A stretch of 33,170 nt of DNA from Euryarchaeota archaeon UBA550 (GTDB lineage: Archaea; Thermoplasmatota; Poseidoniia; Poseidoniales; Poseidoniaceae): positions 1 to 33,170 of the forward strand of contig DAYA01000029.1 of NCBI GenBank assembly GCA_002506705.1, in the 5' to 3' direction. Position numbers and translations under genes: made by a program. This document shows, in pieces, positions 22,635 through 31,511 of this stretch (positions are counted from its first letter, which is position 1; every line of letters begins with the position of its first letter). A model generated the notes under the pieces. It was not told the origin of the DNA and did no database searches. It saw only the letters and a list, made by a program, of their open reading frames with translations.

Positions 22635-23084
22635 TCACTCTGAAAGTGTAAGCAATTCAGCACCCTGTGGGACTTGGTCACCTTCTTTGAAGTGAATGGA
22701 TTCAACCTTCCCATCACTAGAAGCGACGATTTTATGTTCCATTTTCATCGCTTCCATGACCATGAGAATGTCACCCGAAGCAACGCTTTGGCCCTCAGTC
22801 ACGTGTACTTCGAGAATCTTTCCCGGCATTGGTGCTGTCAGTCCGCCCTCATCGTCTGCAGATGATGCTCCTGCCTCGACTACCTCGAATTGAAGGGTAT
22901 GACCTAGAACATGAACCCACCAAACGTCTCCAACTTTTGTTGCGACCGCTTTGTGCTTTCTACCTTCGATTTCCAACCACAAATTTTCACCAGTATGCAA
23001 AACCATGCCTTCGTTAGTGAAAGAGTTCCCATCTCTTGACGGGTCGATTTCAATTCGACCATTTGAGGTTTTGAATTCCATCAT
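22635..23084 (-). CDS. Biotin carboxyl carrier protein of methylcrotonyl-CoA carboxylase (split alpha C-terminal part)
   Basis: Carries the carboxybiotin between the biotin carboxylase and the carboxyltransferase. The 149 residues have a C-terminal biotinyl domain with VMEAMKMEHKI (109-119; biotin on Lys114) after TAPMPGKI. The first ~75 residues (NLWLEIEGRKHK, VWWVHVLGHTLQFEV) resemble the BT linker domain found between the carboxylase and biotinyl domains in MCC/PCC alpha. In bacteria these parts are one chain with the carboxylase; here they form a separate gene. The start overlaps the carboxylase stop (ATGA). AGGAGGT lies 4 bases before the first ATG (23084) and 7 before the second (23081), so the second may be used. 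Confidence 0.92.
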   Translation of the reverse strand: MMEFKTSNGRIEIDPSRDGNSFTNEGMVLHTGENLWLEIEGRKHKAVATKVGDVWWVHVLGHTLQFEVVEAGASSADDEGGLTAPMPGKILEVHVTEGQSVASGDILMVMEAMKMEHKIVASSDGKVESIHFKEGDQVPQGAELLTLSE

Positions 23085-24568
23085 GGATACCTCCTGCTAA
23101 TCGTAGAGAAAGGTGATGGAATAACACTCCCACCTACCGAAGAGGTTACTGTCTTGCCGTGATTAGTTGATTCACAGGCTGCTGCAATCAATAGCCCTGC
23201 ATCTAAAATTTTACCAGATTGGTCTGGCGACCAGCCATCAGGCCATAATCTGTCGATCATGTCGGTTGTAGTCCAGCCATCAACAACGTCGCGATTAGTG
23301 CAAAGTTCTCTGAGGAATCTTACGTTTGTAGTGCAGCCTAGGACAACGAATTCGTCCAATGCTCTGCCCATTCTTTGTAGCGCTTCCTCTCTTGAAGGAG
23401 CCCAAACAATTAGTTTAGCAAGCATAGGGTCGTAATCTGGCGTTACAGCGTCGCCTTCCCTCACACCGGTGTCCAAGCGTACACCCGGACCAGTTGGTGC
23501 GATGAATTTCTTCAGTACACCAATAGCTGGTAGGAAATTGTTTGATGGGTCTTCAGCATACAACCTAACTTCGATAGCGTGACCTCGCATGTTGAGTGGC
23601 CCACAACTCATTGCCTCACCGCCGGCGATTCTCAATTGTTCGCGCACTAAATCTACGCCTGTAACCATCTCGGTTACAGGGTGCTCTACCTGAATTCTAG
23701 TGTTCATTTCAAGGAAGAAAAATTCCCCTTTTGGAGTAACCAAGAACTCTACTGTTCCAGCTCCTTCGTAAGCCACTGCTCTTGCTGCATCACATGCTGC
23801 CTCACCCATAGCCTCACGCAATTCTGCATCTAGGGCAACGCTCGGTGATTCTTCGAAGACTTTCTGATGTCTTCTCTGGATACTACATTCTCTCTCCCCA
23901 AGGTGGATTGTTTTTCCATACTTATCTGCAAGGACTTGAATCTCAATGTGACGGCTACCGGTTAGCAGCCTCTCTACGTATATTCTATCGTCACCGAAAG
24001 CGTTCAGTGCTTCTCTCATTGCTGCTCTTGCTTCGCTTTCCAAGTCTTCTTGCTTGTGTACTGCACGCATTCCTTTTCCACCGCCTCCAGCGGTCGCTTT
24101 GAGCAAAAGTGGATAACCAACAGATGGTGCGATTTGTAGAACTTCTTCGAGACCGCCAGTTACTTCTTCACCCGGAATTACGGGGACACCGGCTTCTTTC
24201 ATGGTGATACGTGCAGTCATTTTGTCTCCCATCTTTGTGATGGCTTCAGGGGAAGGTCCGATCCAAGTCAAACCTGAATCCATGACTGCTTGTGCGAAAT
24301 CTGCTCGCTCTGATAAGAATCCAAATCCAGGATGGACTGAGTCGCATCCTGTTTCTAATGCGATTTGTAGAATCTGTTGTTGATTGAGGTAGGTCTCTGC
24401 TAGGCCTTCTCCTTCGAGTTGGACAGCTATGTCTGCGAGTTCTGTAAACAAGGTTCCAGAGTCGTTTTCAGCATAAATAGCAACTCCTTCGATGCCTGCC
24501 TCGCGGCAAGCCCTCAAAATGCGGCATGCAATCTCACCGCGGTTTGCGACGAGAGTACGTTTTAGCAT
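23081..24568 (-). CDS. mccA: Biotin carboxylase subunit of methylcrotonyl-CoA carboxylase
   Basis: ATP-dependent carboxylation of biotin with bicarbonate. The 495 residues have the biotin carboxylase N-domain (TLVANRGEIACRILRA), the ATP-grasp glycine loop GGGGKGM (161-167), RHIEIQV, the ECSIQRRHQK loop and EMNTRIQVEHPVTE (287-300), with a complete C-domain. The chain stops after about 40 extra residues without the biotinyl domain that MCC alpha normally carries; the next gene supplies it. By sequence alone it could be an acetyl- or propionyl-CoA carboxylase subunit. The neighbours (MCC beta and methylglutaconyl-CoA hydratase) point to MCC. The ATG is preceded by GGAGTGA and lies 4 bases after the hydratase stop. 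Confidence 0.93.
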   Translation of the reverse strand: MLKRTLVANRGEIACRILRACREAGIEGVAIYAENDSGTLFTELADIAVQLEGEGLAETYLNQQQILQIALETGCDSVHPGFGFLSERADFAQAVMDSGLTWIGPSPEAITKMGDKMTARITMKEAGVPVIPGEEVTGGLEEVLQIAPSVGYPLLLKATAGGGGKGMRAVHKQEDLESEARAAMREALNAFGDDRIYVERLLTGSRHIEIQVLADKYGKTIHLGERECSIQRRHQKVFEESPSVALDAELREAMGEAACDAARAVAYEGAGTVEFLVTPKGEFFFLEMNTRIQVEHPVTEMVTGVDLVREQLRIAGGEAMSCGPLNMRGHAIEVRLYAEDPSNNFLPAIGVLKKFIAPTGPGVRLDTGVREGDAVTPDYDPMLAKLIVWAPSREEALQRMGRALDEFVVLGCTTNVRFLRELCTNRDVVDGWTTTDMIDRLWPDGWSPDQSGKILDAGLLIAAACESTNHGKTVTSSVGGSVIPSPFSTISRRYP

Positions 24569-24572
24569 CGAA

Positions 24573-25409
24573 TCACTCCTCAGATTTCCAATTAGCGCTT
24601 CTCTTTTCTAAGAAAGAAGAGAGACCTTCTTGCCCTTCATCACTGCCACGCATTCTACTTGTGAAATCTAGAGTCCAAAGGCGCAGGGATTCATCATCAC
24701 CTTCCCATCTGTCAAAACCAAGAGCCAACTCCTTCGCCGCTGTTACCGCACAAGGCCCCGTTGAGAGAATTTCTGATACGATGCTTGATTCATCTAATGA
24801 ATCATCAATACAATCGATCATTCCAATTCTCAGTGCTTCGCTTGTATCCATTCTACCAGCAAGCATTGCATGTCTTCGGAAGTTCGCACTTCCCATTCTT
24901 CGGTAAACGTAAGGCCCGATTACTGCAGGCAGAATTCCTAACTTGCCCTCCGATAGGGCGATTTTTACTCTGGATTCACAAATTACGTGATCTAAACACG
25001 CAATCAAACCAGCACCGCCTCCAAGGGCAACACCCTGTATTTTTCCGATTGTGAAACAAGGGTGGGCCCACAAGCCGTTGAATAGAGAATCCAATCTTTC
25101 AGAATCTCGGCGGTTTTCTTCAGGTGTGTTCGCGCCTGCGTCTCGCATCATGTTGATATCGGCACCAGCACAGAAATGCTTACCTTCACCAGATAGAACT
25201 AGCACTCTCAGATATGGAATGCCATCATCAGAAACTAGTTTCCCTGTGACACCGACTGAATTCTTTGCTGTCCAGGAAAATACCTCGATTAATTCAGTGA
25301 TCATCTGTACGTTCAAGGCATTGTATTTCTCAGACCTTGCAAGGATTACTCTTGCTATACAATCGTCAATTTCGACCTTGACTAGTGAGGTTTTTGGCAT
25401 ATCTTTCAT
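24573..25409 (-). CDS. liuC: Methylglutaconyl-CoA hydratase-type crotonase
   Basis: Hydrates 3-methylglutaconyl-CoA to HMG-CoA, the step after MCC in leucine breakdown. The 278 residues show the oxyanion loop HFCAGADINMMRD (78-90), GVALGGGAGLIACLDHV (126-142) and ALSEGKLGILPAVIGPYVYR (151-170). The SExxLGxxPAVIxPYV form is typical of LiuC/AUH-type hydratases, with catalytic Glu154. It is clearly different from the other crotonase at 10423-11247. It sits between the MCC beta and biotin carboxylase genes, the same B-C-D order as in bacterial liu operons. The first ATG (25409) follows GGAG by about 8 bases; an ATG three codons later is possible. Confidence 0.9.
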   Translation of the reverse strand: MKDMPKTSLVKVEIDDCIARVILARSEKYNALNVQMITELIEVFSWTAKNSVGVTGKLVSDDGIPYLRVLVLSGEGKHFCAGADINMMRDAGANTPEENRRDSERLDSLFNGLWAHPCFTIGKIQGVALGGGAGLIACLDHVICESRVKIALSEGKLGILPAVIGPYVYRRMGSANFRRHAMLAGRMDTSEALRIGMIDCIDDSLDESSIVSEILSTGPCAVTAAKELALGFDRWEGDDESLRLWTLDFTSRMRGSDEGQEGLSSFLEKRSANWKSEE

Positions 25410-25444
25410 GTGAAACTCTCCAATTGCAAATTTTAATTTTCCAA

Positions 25445-27055
25445 TTACATTCTAAATACGCCAAACCGGTCGTCTGGCAACTTTGCATTCTGACTTGCCG
25501 CTATGCAAAGTCCGAGCACATCTCGAGTATCTCTTGGGTCGATTATTCCGTCATCCCAGAGTCTTGCTGTTGAATAATATGGGCTTCCTTCAGTCTCATA
25601 TTTTTCTAAAATTGGAGCTCTAAACGCTTCTAATTCTTCACCTTCCATAGGCTCTTGACCTTCTCTCGCCCTCTGGTCTTGTTTGACGGTTGTGAGAACA
25701 TCTGCCGCTTGAGGACCGCCCATAACAGAAATTCTGCTATTTGGCCACATGAACAAGAAGCGTGGATCGTATGCTCTTCCACACATTCCGTAGTTCCCTG
25801 CTCCGTGAGAACCGCCGACAATTACCGTGAATTTGGGTACGTTAACACATGATACCGCAGTTACGAGTTTTGCGCCGTCTTTTGCGATGCCACCAGCCTC
25901 GTAGGCCTTTCCAACCATGAATCCAGTAATGTTCTGAAGGAAAATAAGTGGTATCCCTCTTTGTCCGCACAGCTCTACAAAGTGAGCGCCTTTGAGGGAT
26001 GATTCGGAGAATAGAATCCCGTTGTTAGCGACTATTCCTACTTTGTAGCCGTGAATGTGTGCGAAACCGCAAATCAGTGTTTGACCATATCTCGATTTGA
26101 ATTCGTGAAATCTGCTACCGTCAACGATCCTTGCTATTATCTCCTTGACGTCTACTGGAGTTCGGTTATCTGAAGGAATTAGACCCAGTAATTCATCTGG
26201 GTCATAGAATGGTTCTTCTGCATCTTTTCTATCAAATGGAGCCAACTCCCTTGAACCAAGGTTTTCGACTACGTTGCGAACCATTCGCAGAGCTTCGTTT
26301 TCGTCTTCGGCGAAATGGTCAGCCACACCGCTTTGTGAAGTGTGGACATCTGCACCACCCAACTCCTCTGCCGTTACCTCTTCTCCAGTTGCTGCTTTGA
26401 CCAGTGGCGGCCCGGCTAAGAAAATCGTTCCATTGCCTTTGACAATGATTGATTCGTCACTCATTGCAGGTACGTATGCTCCACCCGCAGTACAACTTCC
26501 GAGAACCGCTGCCACCTGTGGTATGCCGTCGCCTGACATTTTTGCTTGATTTCTGAAAATTCTACCAAAGTGTCCGATATCAGGGAAAACCTCGTCTTGC
26601 ATAGGGAGGAATGCTCCCCCCGAGTCAACCAAGTATATGCAGGGAAGGTTGTTTTCATGAGCGACGGTTTGAGCCCGGATGTGCTTCTTTACCGTCATTG
26701 GGTAGTATGAGCCTCCTTTGACCGTTGCATCGTTCGCCACGAATAAGCATTCTCTGCCATGAACTAGGCCGACACCGGTTACGATTCCGGCGCTATTCGC
26801 CCTACCGTCATACAATTCGAATGCTGCAAGTGGAGATAATTCTAGGAATGCTGTACCTGGGTCAATGATTTTCTGTATCCTCTCACGGGCCAGCATTTTT
26901 CCTCTACTGCGGTGTCTCTCAACGTATTTGCCACCGCCGCCTTCGCTAACTGCATCAAGTCTTGAGCGAAGAGTTTCTATCAACTCTAGATTGTGAGTGC
27001 GGCGATTTTGGTAATCTGGGTCAACACGATTTACACGAGTTGGTAACCTATCCAT
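25445..27055 (-). CDS. mccB: Methylcrotonyl-CoA carboxylase beta subunit (carboxyltransferase)
   Basis: Transfers CO2 from carboxybiotin to 3-methylcrotonyl-CoA in leucine breakdown. The 536 residues match the MCC beta subfamily closely. Markers are LVDSGGAFLPMQDEVFPD (142-159), GSCTAGGAYVPAMSDESIIV (186-205), IFLAGPPLVKAATGEEV (211-227) and ELGGADVH (231-238), and the late GNYGMCGRAYDPRFLFMWPN region is also of this type. The MQDEVFPD form separates MCC from propionyl- and acetyl-CoA carboxylases. It heads the block of four liu-type genes. The ATG at 27055 follows GAGGGGAAG. No isovaleryl-CoA dehydrogenase or HMG-CoA lyase gene lies in the window, so the remaining steps must be encoded elsewhere. 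Confidence 0.95.
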   Translation of the reverse strand: MDRLPTRVNRVDPDYQNRRTHNLELIETLRSRLDAVSEGGGGKYVERHRSRGKMLARERIQKIIDPGTAFLELSPLAAFELYDGRANSAGIVTGVGLVHGRECLFVANDATVKGGSYYPMTVKKHIRAQTVAHENNLPCIYLVDSGGAFLPMQDEVFPDIGHFGRIFRNQAKMSGDGIPQVAAVLGSCTAGGAYVPAMSDESIIVKGNGTIFLAGPPLVKAATGEEVTAEELGGADVHTSQSGVADHFAEDENEALRMVRNVVENLGSRELAPFDRKDAEEPFYDPDELLGLIPSDNRTPVDVKEIIARIVDGSRFHEFKSRYGQTLICGFAHIHGYKVGIVANNGILFSESSLKGAHFVELCGQRGIPLIFLQNITGFMVGKAYEAGGIAKDGAKLVTAVSCVNVPKFTVIVGGSHGAGNYGMCGRAYDPRFLFMWPNSRISVMGGPQAADVLTTVKQDQRAREGQEPMEGEELEAFRAPILEKYETEGSPYYSTARLWDDGIIDPRDTRDVLGLCIAASQNAKLPDDRFGVFRM

Positions 27056-27103
27056 GTCTTCCCCTCAAATCACCGAGCAGCGATTTAGACTTGAATCAAC
27101 CGC

Positions 27104-28387
27104 TTAGACACCGAGAATTAACCGACCGATACCACGCAGTCCCGGAGCCATTCCAACAATCATTACAGCTAGCACAATTAGAACTCGAAGATGCTGTTGC
27201 CTAGATTCAATTCTCAATTCAGAGAACATCCACACGATTAATCCAGCAAGTGTCGCTTTGACCAAGAAAAAGAGCCATGCGCCTTCTGCAAGAATGTCCA
27301 AATCGTTTCCAAACTGAATCACGGCATCAGATAGAGGATGTTTCTCTGAAAATCCAAAGTAGTCAATTCCAACCATTGTTGCAAGACCGTCGCAGAGTTG
27401 TCCAAACAACATTCCTGCCACCATTGGAGTTGCGAGAATTCCGCGAGGAGATAGCATTTCTACAGGGTGACTAGAACGGTCTTCACTCTCCCACTCATCC
27501 AGTGTCATACCGTCGGGAATCACTCCTACTTCGTTTCCTGTCAAGCGTAATTGCATCAGGTCTTCTTCCCCTTTACGCCAAACAGCCCATGTGATAATTG
27601 CAGGCAAAACCACTGCGACGAGAACTGGCCATAGTACCGCATGATCTTTGGGTAGCACATCATTGTCATTGACCCACGGCGTAGACACTAATTGTGCCCA
27701 ATGGCCTAGCCCCATTGTAATCAATCCAATCGCAAATGCAAGCATAGAACGAGGAATTTCATGCCAATTCCATGTGTTGTGAATTACTACTGCAATCATT
27801 ACTGCACCTGCAATAGATCCTCCTAAGATCCATGCATGACCTGTGTCGTGTGTATGCACGCTAGGAAGTACAAGCAATCCGGTGAAGGCAATGTAAGCCA
27901 CGAGGAGCATCGTAAGCATAGAAAGGTGATTCTTCCTTCCAACATGCCCGATTATTGCTGAAAGAATCAACCAAGCAGCAAGATGAATGTGAATGAGAGG
28001 AGAGATGAATAAAACATCAATTCCTTCTTTGAAGTAATCAGCGTCTTCCATGACTCTTAGAACAGGCGCCAATGCAACCCATGCAATCAGTGCCCATACC
28101 ATCTTGTCATCCACAGGAAGTTGCCACTTACGGAATAGTGCTTGAAATGCGATTACTGCAGCAATCATAGTAGCGATGTAAACCGCTGTATTTACAGCAG
28201 TGTAACCTGCATCACCAGATTTTCCAGCATCTTTCACGATCGGGTCCCAAATATACACCTTGACGAAATCATCCCAGAATATCTCGGGTGCGAAAACTAG
28301 CCCGGCAATTACGACCAAGAAAATTAGCCCGATAACGGATAGTAGAATTCTCTCTGAGCGGGAGAATTCTGTGTCTTCCATGTGCAT
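27104..28387 (-). CDS. DUF63-family integral membrane protein
   Basis: An archaeal polytopic membrane protein of unknown function, about 427 residues with roughly 10-11 helices. Family-like points are the first helix followed by a Pro-rich external loop, GYTAVNTAVYIATM (the YNxVNT region) and APVLRVMEDADYF (the LRVLED motif), then DVLFISPLIHIHLAAW. The protein is longer than many DUF63 members (about 250-300) because of additional C-terminal helices. I take the ATG at 28387. A GTG at 28429 overlaps the FKBP stop (GTGA) and adds 14 unusual residues, and an ATG at 28381 is also possible. It lies between FKBP and mccB on the same strand. Confidence 0.82.
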   Translation of the reverse strand: MHMEDTEFSRSERILLSVIGLIFLVVIAGLVFAPEIFWDDFVKVYIWDPIVKDAGKSGDAGYTAVNTAVYIATMIAAVIAFQALFRKWQLPVDDKMVWALIAWVALAPVLRVMEDADYFKEGIDVLFISPLIHIHLAAWLILSAIIGHVGRKNHLSMLTMLLVAYIAFTGLLVLPSVHTHDTGHAWILGGSIAGAVMIAVVIHNTWNWHEIPRSMLAFAIGLITMGLGHWAQLVSTPWVNDNDVLPKDHAVLWPVLVAVVLPAIITWAVWRKGEEDLMQLRLTGNEVGVIPDGMTLDEWESEDRSSHPVEMLSPRGILATPMVAGMLFGQLCDGLATMVGIDYFGFSEKHPLSDAVIQFGNDLDILAEGAWLFFLVKATLAGLIVWMFSELRIESRQQHLRVLIVLAVMIVGMAPGLRGIGRLILGV

Positions 28388-28425
28388 ACCACGCCGATTA
28401 AGATGATGAGTATTGCGTGCAATAA

Positions 28426-29145
28426 TCACTCTTCTTCGCCATGATCGTGATCATGGTCGTCTGCAGCAACACGAGGCTCGTGTACTTCTACGAATGAGAC
28501 CTTGCCAGCATCAACTGCGTCACGTAGCACAGTAACTAAGCGGAATTTCTGCATTGCCGCATTAGGGTCGAATAGCATTGTTTGAGGGACAATGATTGAG
28601 AGGTCATCTCCGTCGAAAGATACCTCAAAGCCTTCTTGGCCTGTGTTTGCTTCTAGTAGAGCTGCAACCTTCTCTTCCTTTCCTTCAACGACCTTTACGA
28701 TCTTGTAGTCATACTTCAGAGTGCGACCAGCCATTGGGTGGTTGTAATCGATTCTTGCACGACCTGCAGCTAGGTAGGAAAGAGTTCCTTGACGGCCTTC
28801 GATAGATACAGGACCACCGATGTAAAGCGACTTGGGGTCACGGACGTGTCTTAGCAACTTGTCGACTGAAATTGTCTCGATTTGGTCTGGGTCCTTCTCA
28901 CCGTAAGCATCAGCAGGTGCGATTTCTAGTGAAATGTCCTTGTCTGCTTCAGCCTCAAGAAGACTGTCTTCAAATCCGGAGATTAGGTTTCCAGCACCGA
29001 CCACGCAGACAAGAGGAGTGTACGTTCTTCCCTCTTGGTGCATGTCATGCTCCTTTGCGACTTCTTCTCTAGTGGTCTCAATCAAATCGCCGGAGTCTGC
29101 GTTATACAGGTCATAATCGACGTGGACAATGGTTCCTTCTTCCAT
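28426..29145 (-). CDS. Archaeal FKBP-type peptidyl-prolyl isomerase, long form with His-rich tail
   Basis: Protein-folding helper that isomerises X-Pro bonds, with chaperone activity through an inserted IF domain. The 239 residues run from the FKBP N-terminal part (VHVDYDLYNADSGDLIETT) through ISGFEDSLLEAEADKD and the inserted flap domain to DYNHPMAGRTLKYDYKIVKV, the SlyD/MjFKBP26 motif. A C-terminal domain of about 90 residues follows, as in the longer archaeal type. The tail DDHDHDHGEEE could bind nickel or other metals, as does the SlyD tail. The ATG at 29145 follows GGTGA by 6 bases. A perfect GC hairpin precedes it. A role with the upstream cytochrome c assembly gene is possible but not shown. 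Confidence 0.93.
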   Translation of the reverse strand: MEEGTIVHVDYDLYNADSGDLIETTREEVAKEHDMHQEGRTYTPLVCVVGAGNLISGFEDSLLEAEADKDISLEIAPADAYGEKDPDQIETISVDKLLRHVRDPKSLYIGGPVSIEGRQGTLSYLAAGRARIDYNHPMAGRTLKYDYKIVKVVEGKEEKVAALLEANTGQEGFEVSFDGDDLSIIVPQTMLFDPNAAMQKFRLVTVLRDAVDAGKVSFVEVHEPRVAADDHDHDHGEEE

Positions 29146-29160
29146 GGTATTTCACCTATC

Positions 29161-29175
29161 GCCCCCTACGGGGGC
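29161..29175. terminator. Perfect GC hairpin between ccmF and FKBP genes
   Basis: GCCCCC-TAC-GGGGGC is a perfect 6-bp stem with a 3-base loop, in the gap between the ccmF stop and the FKBP Shine-Dalgarno site. It shares the CCC-TAC-GGG core with the hairpin at 7296-7310. No T-run follows on the minus strand, so it may be a processing or stability element rather than a terminator. Confidence 0.45.
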
Positions 29176-29200
29176 ATTTCGGCGACCAACCATCCCTATT

Positions 29201-31507
29201 TCAATGAGTTGGGTCTCTCCGAGGTACCCACATGGCAAGACTTGCTAACAACATCAAGACCCATCCCCCCCATACCAAGTGGATACCAGGCAAATCGTAC
29301 ACCATGATTCTAACAAGGTCACTACCCTCCATCAGAGACCGTGCTTGAGTGCCATCCATAATCAAAACTAGATCTCCGTGCCACATACTTATTCTGTCGA
29401 CTTCAGACCTAGAACGGGTATCAAATCTTAACACACCAGGTTCAACGGTTTCAATCAGTTCTCCGTCTTCGTATACGTTGATTACAGCGCCGAGATACCC
29501 ATCCCCGACTTCAAGGTCTTCAGTTTGAGTTACAACCTCAGTGAATTCAAATTCATAACCCTCCCATTCAACCTTCTCGTCTTTGATGAGTGTAACAGAA
29601 TGAGAGAATGTACCTCTGTCGATTATTGTTGTACTCATTACGTGTCCAATGACAAGTAAAACAACTCCGAGGTGGACTATGTGTGCAAAGAATGGTATCT
29701 TGCGCTTTGCTGAATTTTCTTTAATCAGAGATAATGTCGCAGGCAGGGCAAATAATGCTGGAATCAAGACCACTAAGCCAACCTGTCCACGGCTGATTGA
29801 CGCCCCCAAAATATCCTGAGAGTCGTAACCAAGAGAATTACCAAATTGCCACGCAATCAATACAATAAATGGAGTAGCCATGAGGGTGTAGAAAATGCGT
29901 TCTGGCTTCTTTCTCATACTCCACATGACATATGAGATCATCATCACTGCAATGAACGGGGCACCATACAACTCGTGTGCTGCAAACTGAATCGAGTCAA
30001 TACTGGCTATGAGGATAACCAGGGTTAGGATTAGGTAAAGTCCCACGACTACCACAGGACTCCACAAAGCAAGACGCTGTTGTGTCGTCCTATCTTTGAA
30101 GGACAATTTTGACTCCGTGTTCTCTTCAGCAAAGAACCATGGTGCCACGAAGGCAGTCATTCCAACTGCACAAATCCAGATGTCAAACATTCCTGCCCAG
30201 GAAGCTGCAAGGAATAGCATAACACCAGCACTTGCCCAACCCCAGGCTTTGAATCGCTCCTCTTCGAAAATTAATCCAAATGCGAACAGCAGGGATAACA
30301 ACTCGAAAAGGACGTCACCGTGAATGAACCTCAGGACAACCATTACCCCAGGAAGAGCGAACCACTTCCAATCATGGCCTTCGGGAAGTGAGTTAATACC
30401 CGCCTCGACAAACGGGCCTAGACCCAGTATAACAAGAAGTGTTGAGGGGAATCCATCCAGAACATCCCCGCCTCCAATTACGCCGAGTACTGCAATGGCT
30501 GGCAGGAGTGCAAGCCAATATTTTGAGTATTCATGACCCAGCCTAGTGGCGAGAAATATTCCAAGAAGTTGAAGAATTCCCATGAAGTAGACTATGACTT
30601 CAATACCACTGTTATCAGACAAAAGGACCATGATTCGCCCAAATACGTCTTGTGGTGGAGAACCTGATGAATTCACTACGAAAGTGTGTACGCTCACCGC
30701 CCAGACTCCACCTGCACGTGTAACCATAGTAGCAAACAGCGCAAGGGCACCGCTTGCCATCGCAACACCTGCCCACATATGGTCGGATGTCTTTCCAGGC
30801 TTGGTTCTCAGGTGTAGGAGCATCACCAAACATATCCACGGAAGTAAGGAACCCGTCTCAACAGGGTCCCATGCCCAATAGCCTCCCCAGTCAAGGATTA
30901 GATAGGCCCACAATCCACCTAAACCGATTCCTAGTGTTGCGAAGAAGAATGCAGGCCTAGCGACTTGAATCATTCTGTCTTTGATACCTTTCGAACTCGT
31001 TAACAAAGAAGAGATTGCTATACAGGACAGCACAATACACAGTGAATAAGCAAGGAATATCAGAGGTGGATGGATGACCATCAAATCGGTTTGCAGGAGT
31101 TCATTTAGTCCAGGACCATTACCCTCTGCAGGCTTAAACGGTTGCAAAATCCATGCGACGAGTAGAAGAGTTAGAGCAAATCCATTCATCAGTCGAAGGC
31201 GAAGTAATTGAGTTTCCTTGGATTCTGATTTCAGTGGATTCCTCCATATTATCGAGAGAAGTGCCATCCATGCAACCCAGAGCAAGATTGGTCCTTCTCT
31301 TGCAGCCCACGTTGCTGCGAATCTGTATCTCAGAGGTAATTCTTCTCCACCATACCATGCAACAAGATGAATGAGGTCATAATTCATCGTGAACATGAAG
31401 GCTAAAATTAGGAAAGGCATAGCAAGTATCCAAGTTAGTTTAGCATCAGGCCGGTATGTGATGTATGCTGCAACGAAAACAGCGAATGGCATCAACAAAG
31501 ATTCCAT
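29201..31507 (-). CDS. ccmF: CcmF/CcsA-type cytochrome c haem lyase
   Basis: Membrane protein that attaches haem to apocytochrome c. The 768 residues, with about 14-16 helices, show WAAREGPILLW (67-77), PGLNELLQTDLMVIHPPLIF (132-151, with a haem-coordinating His), the tryptophan-rich haem site WGGYWAWDPVE (207-217), TRAGGVWAVSVHTF (the second His region) and a late external domain before a final helix. This is the CcmF/NrfE layout. The length exceeds bacterial CcmF (about 640-660), mainly in the central helices and the C-terminal domain. It lies 4 bases after the geranylgeranyl reductase gene. No other ccm gene is visible within the window. Confidence 0.92.
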   Translation of the reverse strand: MESLLMPFAVFVAAYITYRPDAKLTWILAMPFLILAFMFTMNYDLIHLVAWYGGEELPLRYRFAATWAAREGPILLWVAWMALLSIIWRNPLKSESKETQLLRLRLMNGFALTLLLVAWILQPFKPAEGNGPGLNELLQTDLMVIHPPLIFLAYSLCIVLSCIAISSLLTSSKGIKDRMIQVARPAFFFATLGIGLGGLWAYLILDWGGYWAWDPVETGSLLPWICLVMLLHLRTKPGKTSDHMWAGVAMASGALALFATMVTRAGGVWAVSVHTFVVNSSGSPPQDVFGRIMVLLSDNSGIEVIVYFMGILQLLGIFLATRLGHEYSKYWLALLPAIAVLGVIGGGDVLDGFPSTLLVILGLGPFVEAGINSLPEGHDWKWFALPGVMVVLRFIHGDVLFELLSLLFAFGLIFEEERFKAWGWASAGVMLFLAASWAGMFDIWICAVGMTAFVAPWFFAEENTESKLSFKDRTTQQRLALWSPVVVVGLYLILTLVILIASIDSIQFAAHELYGAPFIAVMMISYVMWSMRKKPERIFYTLMATPFIVLIAWQFGNSLGYDSQDILGASISRGQVGLVVLIPALFALPATLSLIKENSAKRKIPFFAHIVHLGVVLLVIGHVMSTTIIDRGTFSHSVTLIKDEKVEWEGYEFEFTEVVTQTEDLEVGDGYLGAVINVYEDGELIETVEPGVLRFDTRSRSEVDRISMWHGDLVLIMDGTQARSLMEGSDLVRIMVYDLPGIHLVWGGWVLMLLASLAMWVPRRDPTH

Positions 31508-31511
31508 TTAC

